Assembly: GCA_018398805.1 (NCBI GenBank)
Contig: JAGFBZ010000849.1
Coordinates: 434,001-498,000, forward strand
Direction: 5' to 3'
From: Hirundichthys speculiger
Taxonomy: Eukaryota; Chordata; Actinopteri; Beloniformes; Exocoetidae
Length of the DNA: 64,000 nt
In this document: positions 41,208-52,130 of the stretch, one piece after another
Layout: every line of letters starts with the position of its first letter
How positions within the stretch are numbered: position 1 is the first letter of the stretch
Translations under genes and position numbers: made by a program
The notes under the pieces: generated by a model
Database searches by the model: none
The model's input: the letters and a program-made list of their open reading frames with translations, nothing else
Told to the model about the DNA's origin: nothing

Positions 41208-43259
41208 GTAAGTCTGGTTCAGGTGCACCCCACAGTGATCCTGACCCACTCTGATTCACCCCACAACTCTCAGGGCCCAGCAGGTTCCCAGCACAGGTCA
41301 CGAGAGGCCTCAGCATCCCAGGGATGAGACTCGAGACTGGCATGAAGAGGAGCGTTTGATGTGGCCCTGCACTGGGCTATGTTACCATGTTACTATGTCT
41401 TTAATTAGCTCCAGCAGCTGCTGCTTCCTGGTTGTCAGGCGCTGCAAGCGGCACTGTCTTTATAATCTCTTACAGGTGACTGTCACATGAATGCAAGATT
41501 CTTGTGCATCATGTGTTTGTGTCAGGTGTTACAGCTTTAGGGAACAGCGTCACTGCTCACCAAATTATTCAATTTTGAAGTGACTGGTACAGATAAGCCT
41601 TAAAAACAGTGCTGAAAATGCCTTAACATGTGCTTTATGTCTTTAAATATGGCATGCATATGGGTCTACAAGTGTTAAATGCAGGCAATTATTCTCATCT
41701 GCAATAACTGAGCTGCCCAATTCTTCTCGCCTTGTGAGTATGTGTGTGTGTCCTTATGGTTTAATGTGTCTATGGAGACATCCTCAGCCATGGAGTACTA
41801 CCACCAAGGCTGTTTTAAGTACTTCCATGGGTGTTCGTGTCTGCTTCTCCGTGGACCAAAAATAATTTTAAAATAATTTTGTCTTACCAATAAAGAATAT
41901 ACTAATGGCTACTTTTGGGTCAAAATGCAATTATTGTAAACAGCAAGTCACAGACACGGGAAGTTCTTTCGGTGATTGTAAAAGTGCCATCCGTCATTCC
42001 TAATCCTGCTCTTCTACACCAAGACAATTTGAGCAAATGGAAAATGCCCTCTGAGGAAAGACAGCTAGAAACTGATCTCAGATTCAATGAACGCACCTTG
42101 TTCTCTGCTCTCCTTTGTCTCACCCAAGTTGGCGGACTTTCCTTAAAACTCCACCAAACATTAAAAAAAGGAGTCTTCACAGCCAGCTATGGCATACTAA
42201 TACCCTGGACTCATTAAATTAATGGGGGCCAGATTCCTCTTACAGAATGTGCACTGATGCCCTTTGAGTTTGCCGGTGCTGGAGGGTGTGCAGCACTTTG
42301 AAAAGCCCTGACTGGCATATTGAACATGCTTTAATAGAACCCTTTTGAGACTCCTGGTAGGATGCTCAGTAACTCTTTTGCCTTTAAGTTTGCACATATC
42401 TCTGTCTGATCTTGTCAGATAGCCACTCTATCCTTGGATTCAGGTCTGGAGAGGGGGAGGGGACAATTTGCGTTAAATGAGGCCAGAGGTGTCCACATCT
42501 CAGCAGAGGCCATTCTTTCCTGGAGATGTGGATCTTTGAGGCATGATGGTGAGCAAGCTTTGATGCAGAAAGGTGCTTCAGTGTTTGACTGAAACAGGAG
42601 GCTTACAGGCTGGCATTAAGTGGGATTCCCTTCAGGGACGGTAGTCTGGCCTCTTGTTGGACAGTCTATATGCGGTTGATTTAATTACTCCGCTCATCCA
42701 ACCACTCACTGGGATGAAATCGCTTCAACCCCTCAAATGGTCATTACTGATGTCAATGCCTATTTAATGTGAGGACACCATTATAAAGCACTCCATGATG
42801 TACAGTACACAGGCTGCAGGAATTTAGAAAAATCAATTTTTCATAGCCAAAGGTAGCAATAGCAGAATTTCAAAGAGTAAAGAGCAAAGAGGTATTGTTT
42901 TATCTACAATATTTTGTAATGGATATGATTAAATATAATAGGAGAAATAGAATATTAATATATAAATTTTGCATATTTGCCCAACAGCAAAGAGATGACT
43001 TGATAAGAAAGGAAAGCTTGTGAACTCTCATTTGCATGACAAAAATGTCCTTTTAAAGTACTAATGCATCGCCCTGGTGGTTATCTCGATCACAAGCACT
43101 AGATATTAGAAATTACAAGTTCACATTGAATTCAAGATTTGTAGATGAGAATCACTCAAGATTTATAGATTTTTGAATTGATATAGTACAATTGTAATAT
43201 CTAAAGCCAAATGACTTTTTCCTGGGTGAAGGACATTTCGATGAAATGATTACCTTTTT
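41208..43259. other. Unique DNA, no gene seen
   Basis: No recognisable coding sequence or mobile element. A duplicated AATAATTTT unit lies near 41,860. The 42.4-42.8 kb part is GC-richer, with TTAATTA-type motifs of the kind seen in enhancers. Confidence 0.45.
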
Positions 43260-43277
43260 GGGGGGGGGGGGGGGGGG
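43260..43277. repeat. Poly(G) run of 18
   Basis: Eighteen uninterrupted G. It can form G-quadruplexes, and its length is liable to sequencing error. Confidence 0.9.
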
Positions 43278-43790
43278 CTGCCCTGTCATTGCAGCTCCGT
43301 GCTCTCCGTGAAGCAGAAAACCATCATTGACATTATGATGTGTAAGGGCTCGGGCTCAAACACCCTTTAAACGCAGATGAGTGGCTGGCATCTACAGCAG
43401 AATGCTGACAGGAAGATGTAGTGCCTGAGTCAAACAATGATGCTTTAGCTGTTGAACACGGAGAATAAACAGAAATCCTGTTGGGCAAAAAAATCGCTGG
43501 CTCAGGTGCCCAACAGAACTAGCATCTCATCTCCCAACTGCAGCTATCTGCTCCTCGTGCCTCTTTGTTCTTGTCTTTGCATGTGACAGAAAAGCCACAA
43601 TATAGTTCTTACAGAAATCCACACTGGGCAGTTGTTTGATTTCCATGGTTAGCTTTGACAGTAATGATTTTATAAAGCCTTTGATTTTAATTCCAGCACC
43701 GTGGCTGCTACATTGCTGGATGGGATGCAGCTCCTCATTAGTGATTTCATAAGTAGAGAGCAGTGCACTGTTGTAGCGACTGATACTTAC

Positions 43791-43889
43791 ATGCCTCCCA
43801 CTCTAAAGTGCAGCAGTAATTTATTCTCTCCCCAGTGCTCATCATCTTGATGCAACTCACACATTGTCAAGAATCCATCTTTGTGGTAC
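43791..43889 (-). CDS. Candidate internal exon, unknown protein
   Basis: On the minus strand, the tract CCTCCTTCTCCCCTACTTTG ending TTGCCAG is a near-ideal acceptor. It is followed by 99 bases with only one open frame, entering with one base of a split codon and leaving with two. The frame reads YHKDGFLTMCELHQDDEHWG, then ENKLLLHFRVGG. The exon closes at GGCAT|GTAAGT, a consensus donor apart from T at -1. A length divisible by three, two good splice sites and one open frame make it one of the better coding candidates. I recognise no family, and it does not join in phase with the candidate at 45.9 kb. Confidence 0.3.
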
Positions 43890-45921
43890 CTGGCAACAAA
43901 GTAGGGGAGAAGGAGGCTCGCATATTGTGTGATCACAAATCAGGATCAAGACGGCCGTTACGAAGCAGCTGTAGTGCTATTTTACTCCCAGTAGAACTTC
44001 CTGTGAGGTCCATAACTGTTCAGGTTAAATCAGATATATGCATAAATACTCCAAGCGTTCAACGCGTTGGGTTCCAAATAACTTCATGAGATGTGGCTAA
44101 AAATGAAATAATTGAAGAATTCCCTGATTTGATCCATATATAACCCATCTCCTGCTGCCGAAGGTTTTCTGAGAGTATGGCCTAAGCACTTCAAAGTTAG
44201 GTACTACATAGAGAGCTGATTCCTCTGAAAGCTTGTATTGTCCAGTCTCAAAAACCCCAAAGCTTGCCAGAAACTCATTTCAAAGAAAATAAAGAATTTG
44301 GTTTGAGATTAGGCTGCCCATCCCCACCCAGAGATGGACTCTTTTTCATCTTATCGTAGATTTAGTGCACTGGTTTGGTGACTGTGTGCTTCACAGGTGG
44401 GAGCATGCCTCTGTCAAATAAGCAAGTTACTAAGGATGGGATTTGCCGCTGTTATTTTTCTATTAGGGGAGAATTATGCTAAGCCTCCAGAGGCCATCTT
44501 TGGGTTGCTATGGCAGCCCATATTTCCTGCCGGGTTGCGACCTTGAATGACTACAGTGCAAAACCAACTAGGCCGAAAACCCTTTGAGGATTAGACGCAG
44601 TGGCTCATAGTTATGCAAAACACCTCTGATATGACTGAACTTTGAATGGATGAATGACAAAGTTTATTGAGATTGCCTCTCTCTCTCTCTTTCTCTTTTC
44701 CTGATCAATGCCATTTGATTATTCCCAATCACTCAGCTTCAAATATAGCCTTTCAAATGGCTGCCGTTTCAGACAAAACCAAAAACTTTTTCACTTCCAC
44801 CAACCTAATACCTTCAATGCTTTTTATCAGGGAAAATTATTTTTAGTCCATTCATTGTGCTAAACTATTGTGGAAAGGGCTCCAATAATTTATCCATTGA
44901 TTGAAAATGTGACTTTTTGAATTTTTTGATGAAAAAAAAATGCTTTATTTATATTAAGTTTTTATCAAATTAAGTTTTTGTCAAATCAATATGATCCATT
45001 GTTTTCACAAAAGATGGCACATGTTTTGTAATCATTTCAATTCAAAAAAGGTTTGTGAGGAAATTTCTGCTGTCATCCTTAGATTGACTGATTAGGCTTT
45101 AGATCTTTGATTCACAGCTGATTGGAAGCAACTAATGAGCTTCTTCTAAATTACAGATCCTTTTAGAGTCATTTCCAAAGGTCCGAACACACAAAAACAA
45201 TTTCACTAGTCACAGGCCAAATTTCACTTGCACCCACATCTATAGACCCGCTTCCCAACCCACCTCCCACACTTTCCTTTTTACCCAGATTTTGCCGTAA
45301 TGTTCCAAAACTGTTGTCTGACCAGCCATGAAAGCCTCAACTCTTTTCTGAGCCACATATAGACAGCTACTCAAAGCTGACACAAAGATGAAGCTTTGAG
45401 AGTTCGAGATTGACACTATTGTGGTCACAGAGCACAACAGGAGACTACTTTGAAGAGGAAAACGCTTTGAGTATCGAATTTCACTTCAGAAATAGTGGCC
45501 AAAAAGCAGCTAAACTACTAGAGGTGTTGAATTGGTGTACATTAAACAACAAAACCATGTACACGACCCACCAATTCTGTATCTAAACAGCAATAAGGGA
45601 AGGTCAAAGCTGTGTTAAGGCAGCGTTAAACTCTTGAAATCCTGAGTAAATATAACCCTATTAGTATTTTTTTTTTTTATCTTCTGAATCTTGGGATAAT
45701 GCAGGACTGTGATGCAAGACAAACGCTGACAATACATGTAAGGAGGGAGTACTTTCTTTACTTAAAGCACTGTTATGCCTTGTTGGCATTTGGGGAATTG
45801 AGAACTCTCAATCTCATACTCTATTCCTGTCAACTGGCAGGTCTGCAGAAAGTGACATATTTTCTGACAGTGTCTTGTCAATGAGTGTGCTTGAGTGAAA
45901 TCCCCAGCCATGTTTACTCAC
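43890..45921. other. Unique DNA, partly enhancer-like
   Basis: No gene is seen. 44.3-44.65 kb is GC-richer and complex, with TAAT-type motifs. A direct repeat of the ATTAAGTTTTTRTCAAAT type lies near 44,955-44,990. Confidence 0.4.
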
Positions 45922-45999
45922 TGCCAAAATGGTGTCTATCAACTTATTTTTGACAAATTCGTCACAGCCATCGCTCAATCTAATTGGTCTTTGAGGTTG
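45922..45999 (-). CDS. Candidate internal exon, unknown protein
   Basis: On the minus strand, an acceptor (TACTCTTTGTCTTTCAG, with a possible ATTAAT branch site about 20 bases upstream) precedes 78 bases: exactly 26 codons, phase 0 to 0. They read QPQRPIRLSDGCDEFVKNKL then IDTILA, followed by GCA|GTGAGTAAA. The other two frames contain stops. This combination is among the best exon-like signals on the minus strand. The family is not recognised. The larger open frame continues through the upstream GT repeat as a His-Thr run, which is not coding. Confidence 0.35.
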
Positions 46000-46904
46000 C
46001 TGAAAGACAAAGAGTATTAATCTTGGTGTGCGTGTGTGTGTGTGCATGTGTGCGTGTGTTTTGTGTGTGTGTGTGTGAAGAGTACTTGCCACTAAGTACT
46101 TCTCAAGTCTTTAAACTTGTGTTCAGCAAAGTTTGAAGAAAAAAAAAACATGACAGTCACATTTTAGGTGCTCTGATGTCACACAGCCTTTCTGGCTTAA
46201 AAGTTCACTCAATATGAGGTTTGGTCTACTTTGATGTGAGGTCTCTAGTGATGCGATTTCAGCATGCTATCTCCCTGCTGTTCTCTGTCACACACTCCTG
46301 CAAAGACTGACATGGGAGCTGAGAGTCAGCCTTTTATTCCTGGTGACTACAAATTAAAGATATGGGAAGGTAAATTCAGGCAGCACCATGACAAGTAGGA
46401 TCTGCAGTCTTCTACCTGTGTTTACTCCTGTAAGACCGAATATATTTAAGAACATGGAATCACGACTTTTGTCATGATCCATCATGCATTTCTTTTTTTT
46501 TTTTTTTTTTATAAGAAGACAAAGATGTTATTTTCAGTGTCTGCCGAGGAGCCTCTTCCTCTTCAGATAGCATCCAAAACAAAGATATCAAGCACTGCAT
46601 TAGTAATACATCTGCAGATTCATTTACAGAAACAAGCTCACATGCTTTCTTGTTAGCGGAATGAAAACCCTTGTAAAACATGCAGGGAAGTTTATTTATG
46701 ACACATTCATTTAAGTTTAAAATACCCCCCATAACAACCCACAATCACTTCCTGCTCATTATGCAACATTCCCTGCCTGCACCTGAGATTGTGAAGTCGC
46801 AGTTGCGTGAGGGGGGGCTGTTCCGTGATAAAGATCTGGTAATCTCATTTTATGCTTATGGCGGAGAGAGGAGATCCTCCGCCCCCCTGCGAGGCGACTC
46901 TCAC
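46000..46904. other. Unique DNA with GT repeat and T-run
   Basis: An imperfect GT microsatellite lies at 46,026-46,077 and a T-run at 46,493-46,510. Nothing is recognisable as coding. Confidence 0.5.
46026..46077. repeat. GT microsatellite, imperfect
   Basis: GT units interrupted by GC, AT and TTT. Confidence 0.85.
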
Positions 46905-46963
46905 CTGGAGAAGAAACGGCAGCTCCACATGACTCCACTGCAGCATGTGCACATCTCCGGGTC
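46905..46963 (-). CDS. Exon-like segment, very tentative
   Basis: On the minus strand, an acceptor (CTCCCTAAATCCCGATCGCAG) and a TCCAG|GTGAGAG donor bound 59 bases in a GC-rich, complex stretch. All three frames are open, so coding potential cannot be judged. The wider 46.7-47.1 kb block looks more like a conserved regulatory element. Confidence 0.15.
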
Positions 46964-47878
46964 CTGCGATCGGGATTTAGGGAGGATTAAGGCAGAATAT
47001 TTCAATTTAGCACCGGAATTTACCTGGATGTGCCAGAGTAATTACCTAACCCCTCTGGAAAAAAAATGCAATTAGGATGACAGTAGAACACACCTTCAAA
47101 CGGGGAAGATACAAATGACTCTAAGTCGATTAAGGAGGAAATCTGAAGGCTCACATTAAAAGAGTAATTGAAAAAAAAAAGACCTCTTAATTTCCTAAAT
47201 AGTCAATAAAAATAGAACTCAAAAGTCATAAGATCTTATTAACTTTTTAGTTTGCAGGTTTCGTTATTTTGAACCAGGTTACATAAACTTTTAAAATGCT
47301 ATTCCAAGATGATTTTTTTTTTTTTTATGTTTCTTGCTTTTTTGTTTCTTTTAATGGTTGTGAGGGGTTATTCCTTTAAAAACATAAAATGCATTTCTAA
47401 TTTCCTACATTAAGAACTCTAACAGCTGCAGGAAAACAGGCTACGTAGCTTGGCTCAATGAATGTCCAAGCACATGGGCCTACAGGCGATAATGAATTTG
47501 AGATAATTATAGCAGGGAAAATGTGGCTGCTTGTCTGTGAAAACTGCACAGGAAATAAATAAATAAATACATAAACCAAAACATGAGGGTGTGACTGCAT
47601 GACAACAACTCTATGTTGTTTTGGAAATGATGGATCATGCTTTGAATATTATTAGACTGACGGCAAGCTGCAACACGAGAAGCAACATCTTTGGTCATTT
47701 TTGCATATTTGGTGACATTCTTTGATACTCAATTCAGTTTTGACACTTAATAAGGTTTGAGCTTGAATCTGCACACAGAAAAAAAAAAAGTGTTTTGGGT
47801 TAAACTTGCTTTTATTTTTGGTTGGGATTTCTGGAAGTGTTGCCCCAACCCTCATGTTCAGCACAAAGCAGATTTCTT

Positions 47879-47909
<31 letters not shown>

Positions 47910-48239
47910 GTTAGTTGTGCCTGGTCCTTTACTGGTTAACTGTGTAATCTTTGTACACGGAGACTCGTCAATAAAAGTCTTAATAAGAATTTGAGCCCTC
48001 TTGTTGATAAATGCACCTATGAACATTTGTTTGCAAACTTTCTGCCTTTGCAAAATATAAAAAAATGATTTAGACTACAATAAGTCTATAAAACAGGGAA
48101 GACAGCCTAAAGAAAATAAACATGCAATGGGTAGATGATGAGAAATGAAATCTTATTTACGCTCTCTGCTCAACAATAAAGTCACTGTTTTAAGTTTTCT
48201 GAAGATTGCACCGACGGTCATTCCATTTTCTTTTAAGTG
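46964..48239. other. AT-rich DNA with homopolymer runs
   Basis: T-runs lie near 47,311 and 47,881-47,909 (29 T), with AAAT units near 47,557. No gene is seen. Confidence 0.5.
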
Positions 48240-48840
48240 TGAGGGAGGAGAAAAAAAAAAATAAAGAGTGTACCTCGGGCCGGTCTGTGGCGCAGGGGAC
48301 CAGGCGGAGGCCCTCTGTGGGTACAGCCCGTGTAAACAGGGCCCTGCGCATTGTGTGATTTAGGTGGATTAGCCCTTGCTTTTGCCTGCTTTTGTTGGGC
48401 AGGTTGTGTACACACAGACAACCGATTCAGCTCTCTAAAGCCATTTTGGCCCTTACAACATTAAGGAAGTCTTACATTCTCAAACTCTCTGCGGAGATGA
48501 GCTAAAAGGGGGATTCCTTTTGAAGCGGCGCGGCATTCATGTGCCACTTCTGTTTGACGGAACGCTGGAACGTTAAAGTGGTCCCGGCTCTTTATTACAG
48601 CTGAGGAGCATCTTTCCTGCGTTTTTAACACTTCAAACGACACAAAGGCGACGACGAGGACCGTTTATCATCGAATAAAATCACACGAGTTAATTGATTT
48701 GATTGATTTTGGCACTGTGACGTGTAGGCAGAGTGGAACACCTTCACACCTATCCAGTGGGGTCTCATCACCCTCCCGCCGCGCGCTCAGGGGAGCGCGC
48801 TGTATTTCAAGGTGTAAATATAATAATTAGCGCAAATTTT
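48240..48840. promoter_or_regulatory. CpG-rich block, possible promoter
   Basis: By hand count about two dozen CpG dinucleotides lie in 48,481-48,840, while most other lines of the window have none or one per 60 bases. The block includes a GC hairpin (GCGCGCTC / GAGCGCGC, 48,781-48,800). It lies 0.6-1.2 kb upstream of the candidate signal-peptide exon at 49,416. It may be a promoter-associated CpG cluster, or equally a conserved regulatory element. Confidence 0.35.
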
Positions 48841-49299
48841 ATAATCATTTCAGTACTCACGCAGAATAAATAATTAATTCATTAATACTGTTTAAATAAG
48901 TAATAAAAAAAAACTTTATATTATCATAATAATAATTTTCTAAATGATTCAAAGGGGATCGTGGGCGGAAATGACTCCGTCTCGTCTTATTTCAAATATA
49001 CTCCTGCTTTCTTGATGCCATCAAAGATGATCGGTTTCCTCTTCTCCACACGTTTTTGAATTAGAGACAAAAAAATAGTTATTTCAGGAGAAGAGAAGAA
49101 AGGGGGAAAAAGGGAAAGAAAAGAAAGCGTGTGCCTTATTTCTCTGTGTGCGTCATAGCTGAGAAAGCAACAGATGTCTGAGACCAAAGTGGGAGCCTTA
49201 TAGCCTAATTGGACACCTTGGATTATATCTATGAAAAAAATGTGTATTTTATCGTTTAGCCGTTGAAATAAAAGTAATTGGATAATTGTAAAGATGATT

Positions 49300-49389
49300 T
49301 CAGGTAAGAACTTCAAGAACAAATGCAGGATAAATATCCTGCAGGCCCAGACTGACGGTTTGATCTTTATTCATCCACCTGTAACATCA
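49300..49389 (+). other. Possible short 5' UTR intron
   Basis: TTTCAG|GTAAGAAC at 49,301 is a good donor and CTGTAACATCAG ending at 49,389 a fair acceptor. This would give an intron of about 90 bases just before the ATG at 49,416. Introns of this size are common in compact fish genes. No transcript evidence is available. Confidence 0.2.
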
Positions 49390-49415
49390 GCTGGTTTCGC
49401 TGCTAGAGATCAAAA

Positions 49416-49508
49416 ATGAAATATCTTACAAAACTGCGCTCTTCCCTCCTCGCTGCGGTCATTTGGGGATTCGTGAGTCTAGTCTTGAAAGGATTTGCAC
49501 ACGATTTT
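49416..49508 (+). CDS. Candidate first coding exon, signal peptide
   Basis: ATG at 49,416 (context CAAAAATGA, A at -3) starts 31 codons ending at TTTT|GTAAGT, phase 0. The peptide has a short basic n-region (MKYLTKLR), a hydrophobic core of about 16 residues (SSLLAAVIWGFVSLVL) and a polar end (KGFAHDF) with a plausible cleavage after GFA. This is the architecture of a secreted or type I membrane protein whose leader sits alone on exon 1, as in many large neural adhesion or CUB/sushi proteins with long first introns. A second donor-like GTGAGT lies inside the core at about 49,473. No downstream exon could be identified in the remaining 14 kb, so no gene name is given. Confidence 0.35.
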
Positions 49509-50999
49509 GTAAGTGTGCGTGAAGAACAAATAAAAACAAAAATTAAAGGATGCAAATTATCCGTTGAGAATTTGACTCAAAAATGTAGATGTATTATTTA
49601 TTTATTTATTTATTTTTATTTTTGCTTTGTTTGTATCCTCTCCTCGCTCTTTCGTTCGGCTGACTCACAGTGAAAATGTAAGTTAGTTTTATCCGTCATA
49701 TTTCGATATGGAAAGAATAACTTATTAAACTGCTGTCGTTTTTAAAACACTGCTTCTGTCACATTTAGGAAGCTCGCGCTGACTTACTTTGACTTTCCAA
49801 AATATGAAATAAGTTTGCGTCATCATGTCTGTTTGAGAGGAAGTGCGCCGGGCCGATGTGTAAATATATGATTACAGTATGTTCCAAAAATGTATTTTTT
49901 TTTTCACAAAAAAAATTATATTCTATAAAAAAAAAAGTGAGATTTTTCCAATGAAATCTGCAGCTATGCCTTTTCACGTTCTTTTCAGAGCAGATGGCTG
50001 TTAAAAGTAAATCTGCCTCTTGTTTTATCACGTGCTCGATATTTCAAAAATATATAACATTCCCCCTGTGTTTTGTGAAAAGGAAAACGTCTCACTATGT
50101 AGTCATCCTGCTCAAAAATCACGGGAATATTAGACTATTTCAGTTCCTTTAAAGTACAATGTCTGTAGAGTCACACTGGTGTAATAACGATGGACAATTC
50201 GCATCACCCTTTGAACTGCAATCAAATATGTCTCTGACTGCATTTTAGGGTTCAGGATCCCATATCCACAATGACCAGATAGAAATGAAACATTTAACCA
50301 AACAGACTCACCCCTGCATGCCACCGATTTAAAAGGGACAGGTGCTCTGAGAAATATAACAGACGCAGTGTAGGAGTTACCTATGAACAGATTTAATATT
50401 TTTAACTGCATCAGTGAAGTGTAGGGGATGGAAGATACAGGCACAGCTCAGCATTTAATAGATGGCATGAAATGACACACAATTTGCTTGGAGTGTTCTG
50501 GTCTCCTGGATGTATATCAAATGAGTGAACGAAAGAAAGCATATTTCCTGTTTTGCATCTTAGATTCCTAAATCAAAGTCAGGGTCATTCAATTCATGTG
50601 TATTTTGAATAACTGCATTTCTAATTTTACACCATGCACTGTGTCCGTGCAGTTGATTGTTCCGAATTGTGTGTCCTGGAATGTGTGAGCTAAATCATAG
50701 TTGTGTTTTTGTCTGTGTCTCAATGTGCCAATGTGCCAGTGCAAGTGTTTGCCCATTTGTGGATGTATGAGAGCTGCACTGTCGCTCTGTGTCCATTTCT
50801 GTGTGTGTGTGCACGTGTGTGCCCATGTATGTGCTGCACGGTCCGTAAGTGGAGTTTAACCCCTCTGTTCAGGGAGTCACTTCCCCTCAACACACTAGTC
50901 TCTATTCTTCCTGCAGCACGTTAACATTTTACTCTCTTCCTTCCCCACCCACGCCGTTCACTTTTGTCCTAAGAGGGCAATTAAGGAAACAAACGTTTT
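49509..50999. other. Unique DNA after candidate first exon
   Basis: A TTTA repeat (49,592-49,620) is followed by a strong pyrimidine/CAG acceptor (49,621-49,670), seven bases and a GTAAGT. The rest is AT-rich, with TG-rich sequence at 50,700-50,850. No further coding segment is recognised. Confidence 0.45.
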
Positions 51000-52130
51000 C
51001 CCCAAGATAAGCTGGCTGCCAGCTTTGCATACTAATGCAATGCCAAGTGGTTACAAATAGTGAGTGCTCTAATTACCGGCACTATTTTCAATCAGAAATT
51101 GCTCAATTTCCCAGGATGAGGTCTCTATGGCTGGAGAAAAAAAAACACACAACCTGACTGAAGCAAGAGACAATCATCTCTATGAGGAGTGTGGCTGATT
51201 TTGTCTGCCTGTGTGTGTGTGTGTGTGTGTTCTTGTTCCCACATGTGTGCATGTATGTTGGTGCAAATAAATTCATCCGTCTCTCTGTGTACAGACCCCG
51301 GAATGACCCACTCTATCGCTGCTGCCCTTGACGAGTCAAGAAATGGATCCTGTCAGCCTCGACAGCATTTAGCACCACAATTATCCCCTTTCACAGCCTG
51401 GCTGAATCAGTGTAAACCACACCAGGCAGCAGTTGCCACTCAGTGATGAGCACGATGTGGTACGCCATCTCTGGGTGAGCAATTTGAAGCAATTGTGTTG
51501 CTGTGTGATCATCAGTGCAAATCAGGGCCTGCTCATTTATTAAGCAATTTCTGTTTGGGAAAATTAGAGGGAAGGCGCTTTCAATTTGGCAGGAGATAGA
51601 TAGCAATATCGCTAAAAGCAACAATAAAGCATAATGTAGCTGACATCAAAGCAAAAAAAAAAAAGTGTGTGTCGGGGGGAGTGACTGAGCAGGATGCATC
51701 AACTCATCAGGGAGAGGTCAGATATTCTGAGAGAAGCGACCATCCGTATGTAGCCACAGCGCCGACCAGAGTGACACGGACTTACTCCCTGGATGTGAGA
51801 ATGAGTCACTCCATGGGACGCATATGCAGGACCCGTCTGCTGGCCTTAGCTGACCTTTGGCTCTGACGGTAGCTAATGGAGGGCTGGCCCTGGATCAATG
51901 GACTGCGAGACCGGGCTCTTGATCCCTGCTCTTTCACCAGGCCAGGATGGAAGGGATGTTGCCAGGAGCCACACGGTGAACCCATCGACCCTGCCACTTT
52001 CCCATCCATGGGTGACAGCTGCAGCGCCAAGGAGCATGGAGACGCCATGCTGCCCTGCCACGTACGAAGGACAGCCAGCGACTATCTCTGTGGCAATGTG
52101 AGGGAAAGTCACAAATGATTTACTCGTGAA
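51000..52130. other. Enhancer-like and GC-rich unique block
   Basis: 51,000-51,115 contains a POU-like TTTGCATACTAATGCAATG cluster, CTAATTAC and a CAAGTGG site, typical of homeodomain/POU/NK-type regulatory DNA. 51.65-52.1 kb is GC-rich with overlapping open frames on both strands (up to 87 codons). Frames on both strands at once usually mean high GC rather than coding. A TG microsatellite lies at 51,210-51,230. Confidence 0.35.

Noticed and set aside
46680..47075. 131-codon plus-strand open frame
   Set aside because: No recognisable domain; lies in a GC-rich, complex block where frames stay open on both strands.
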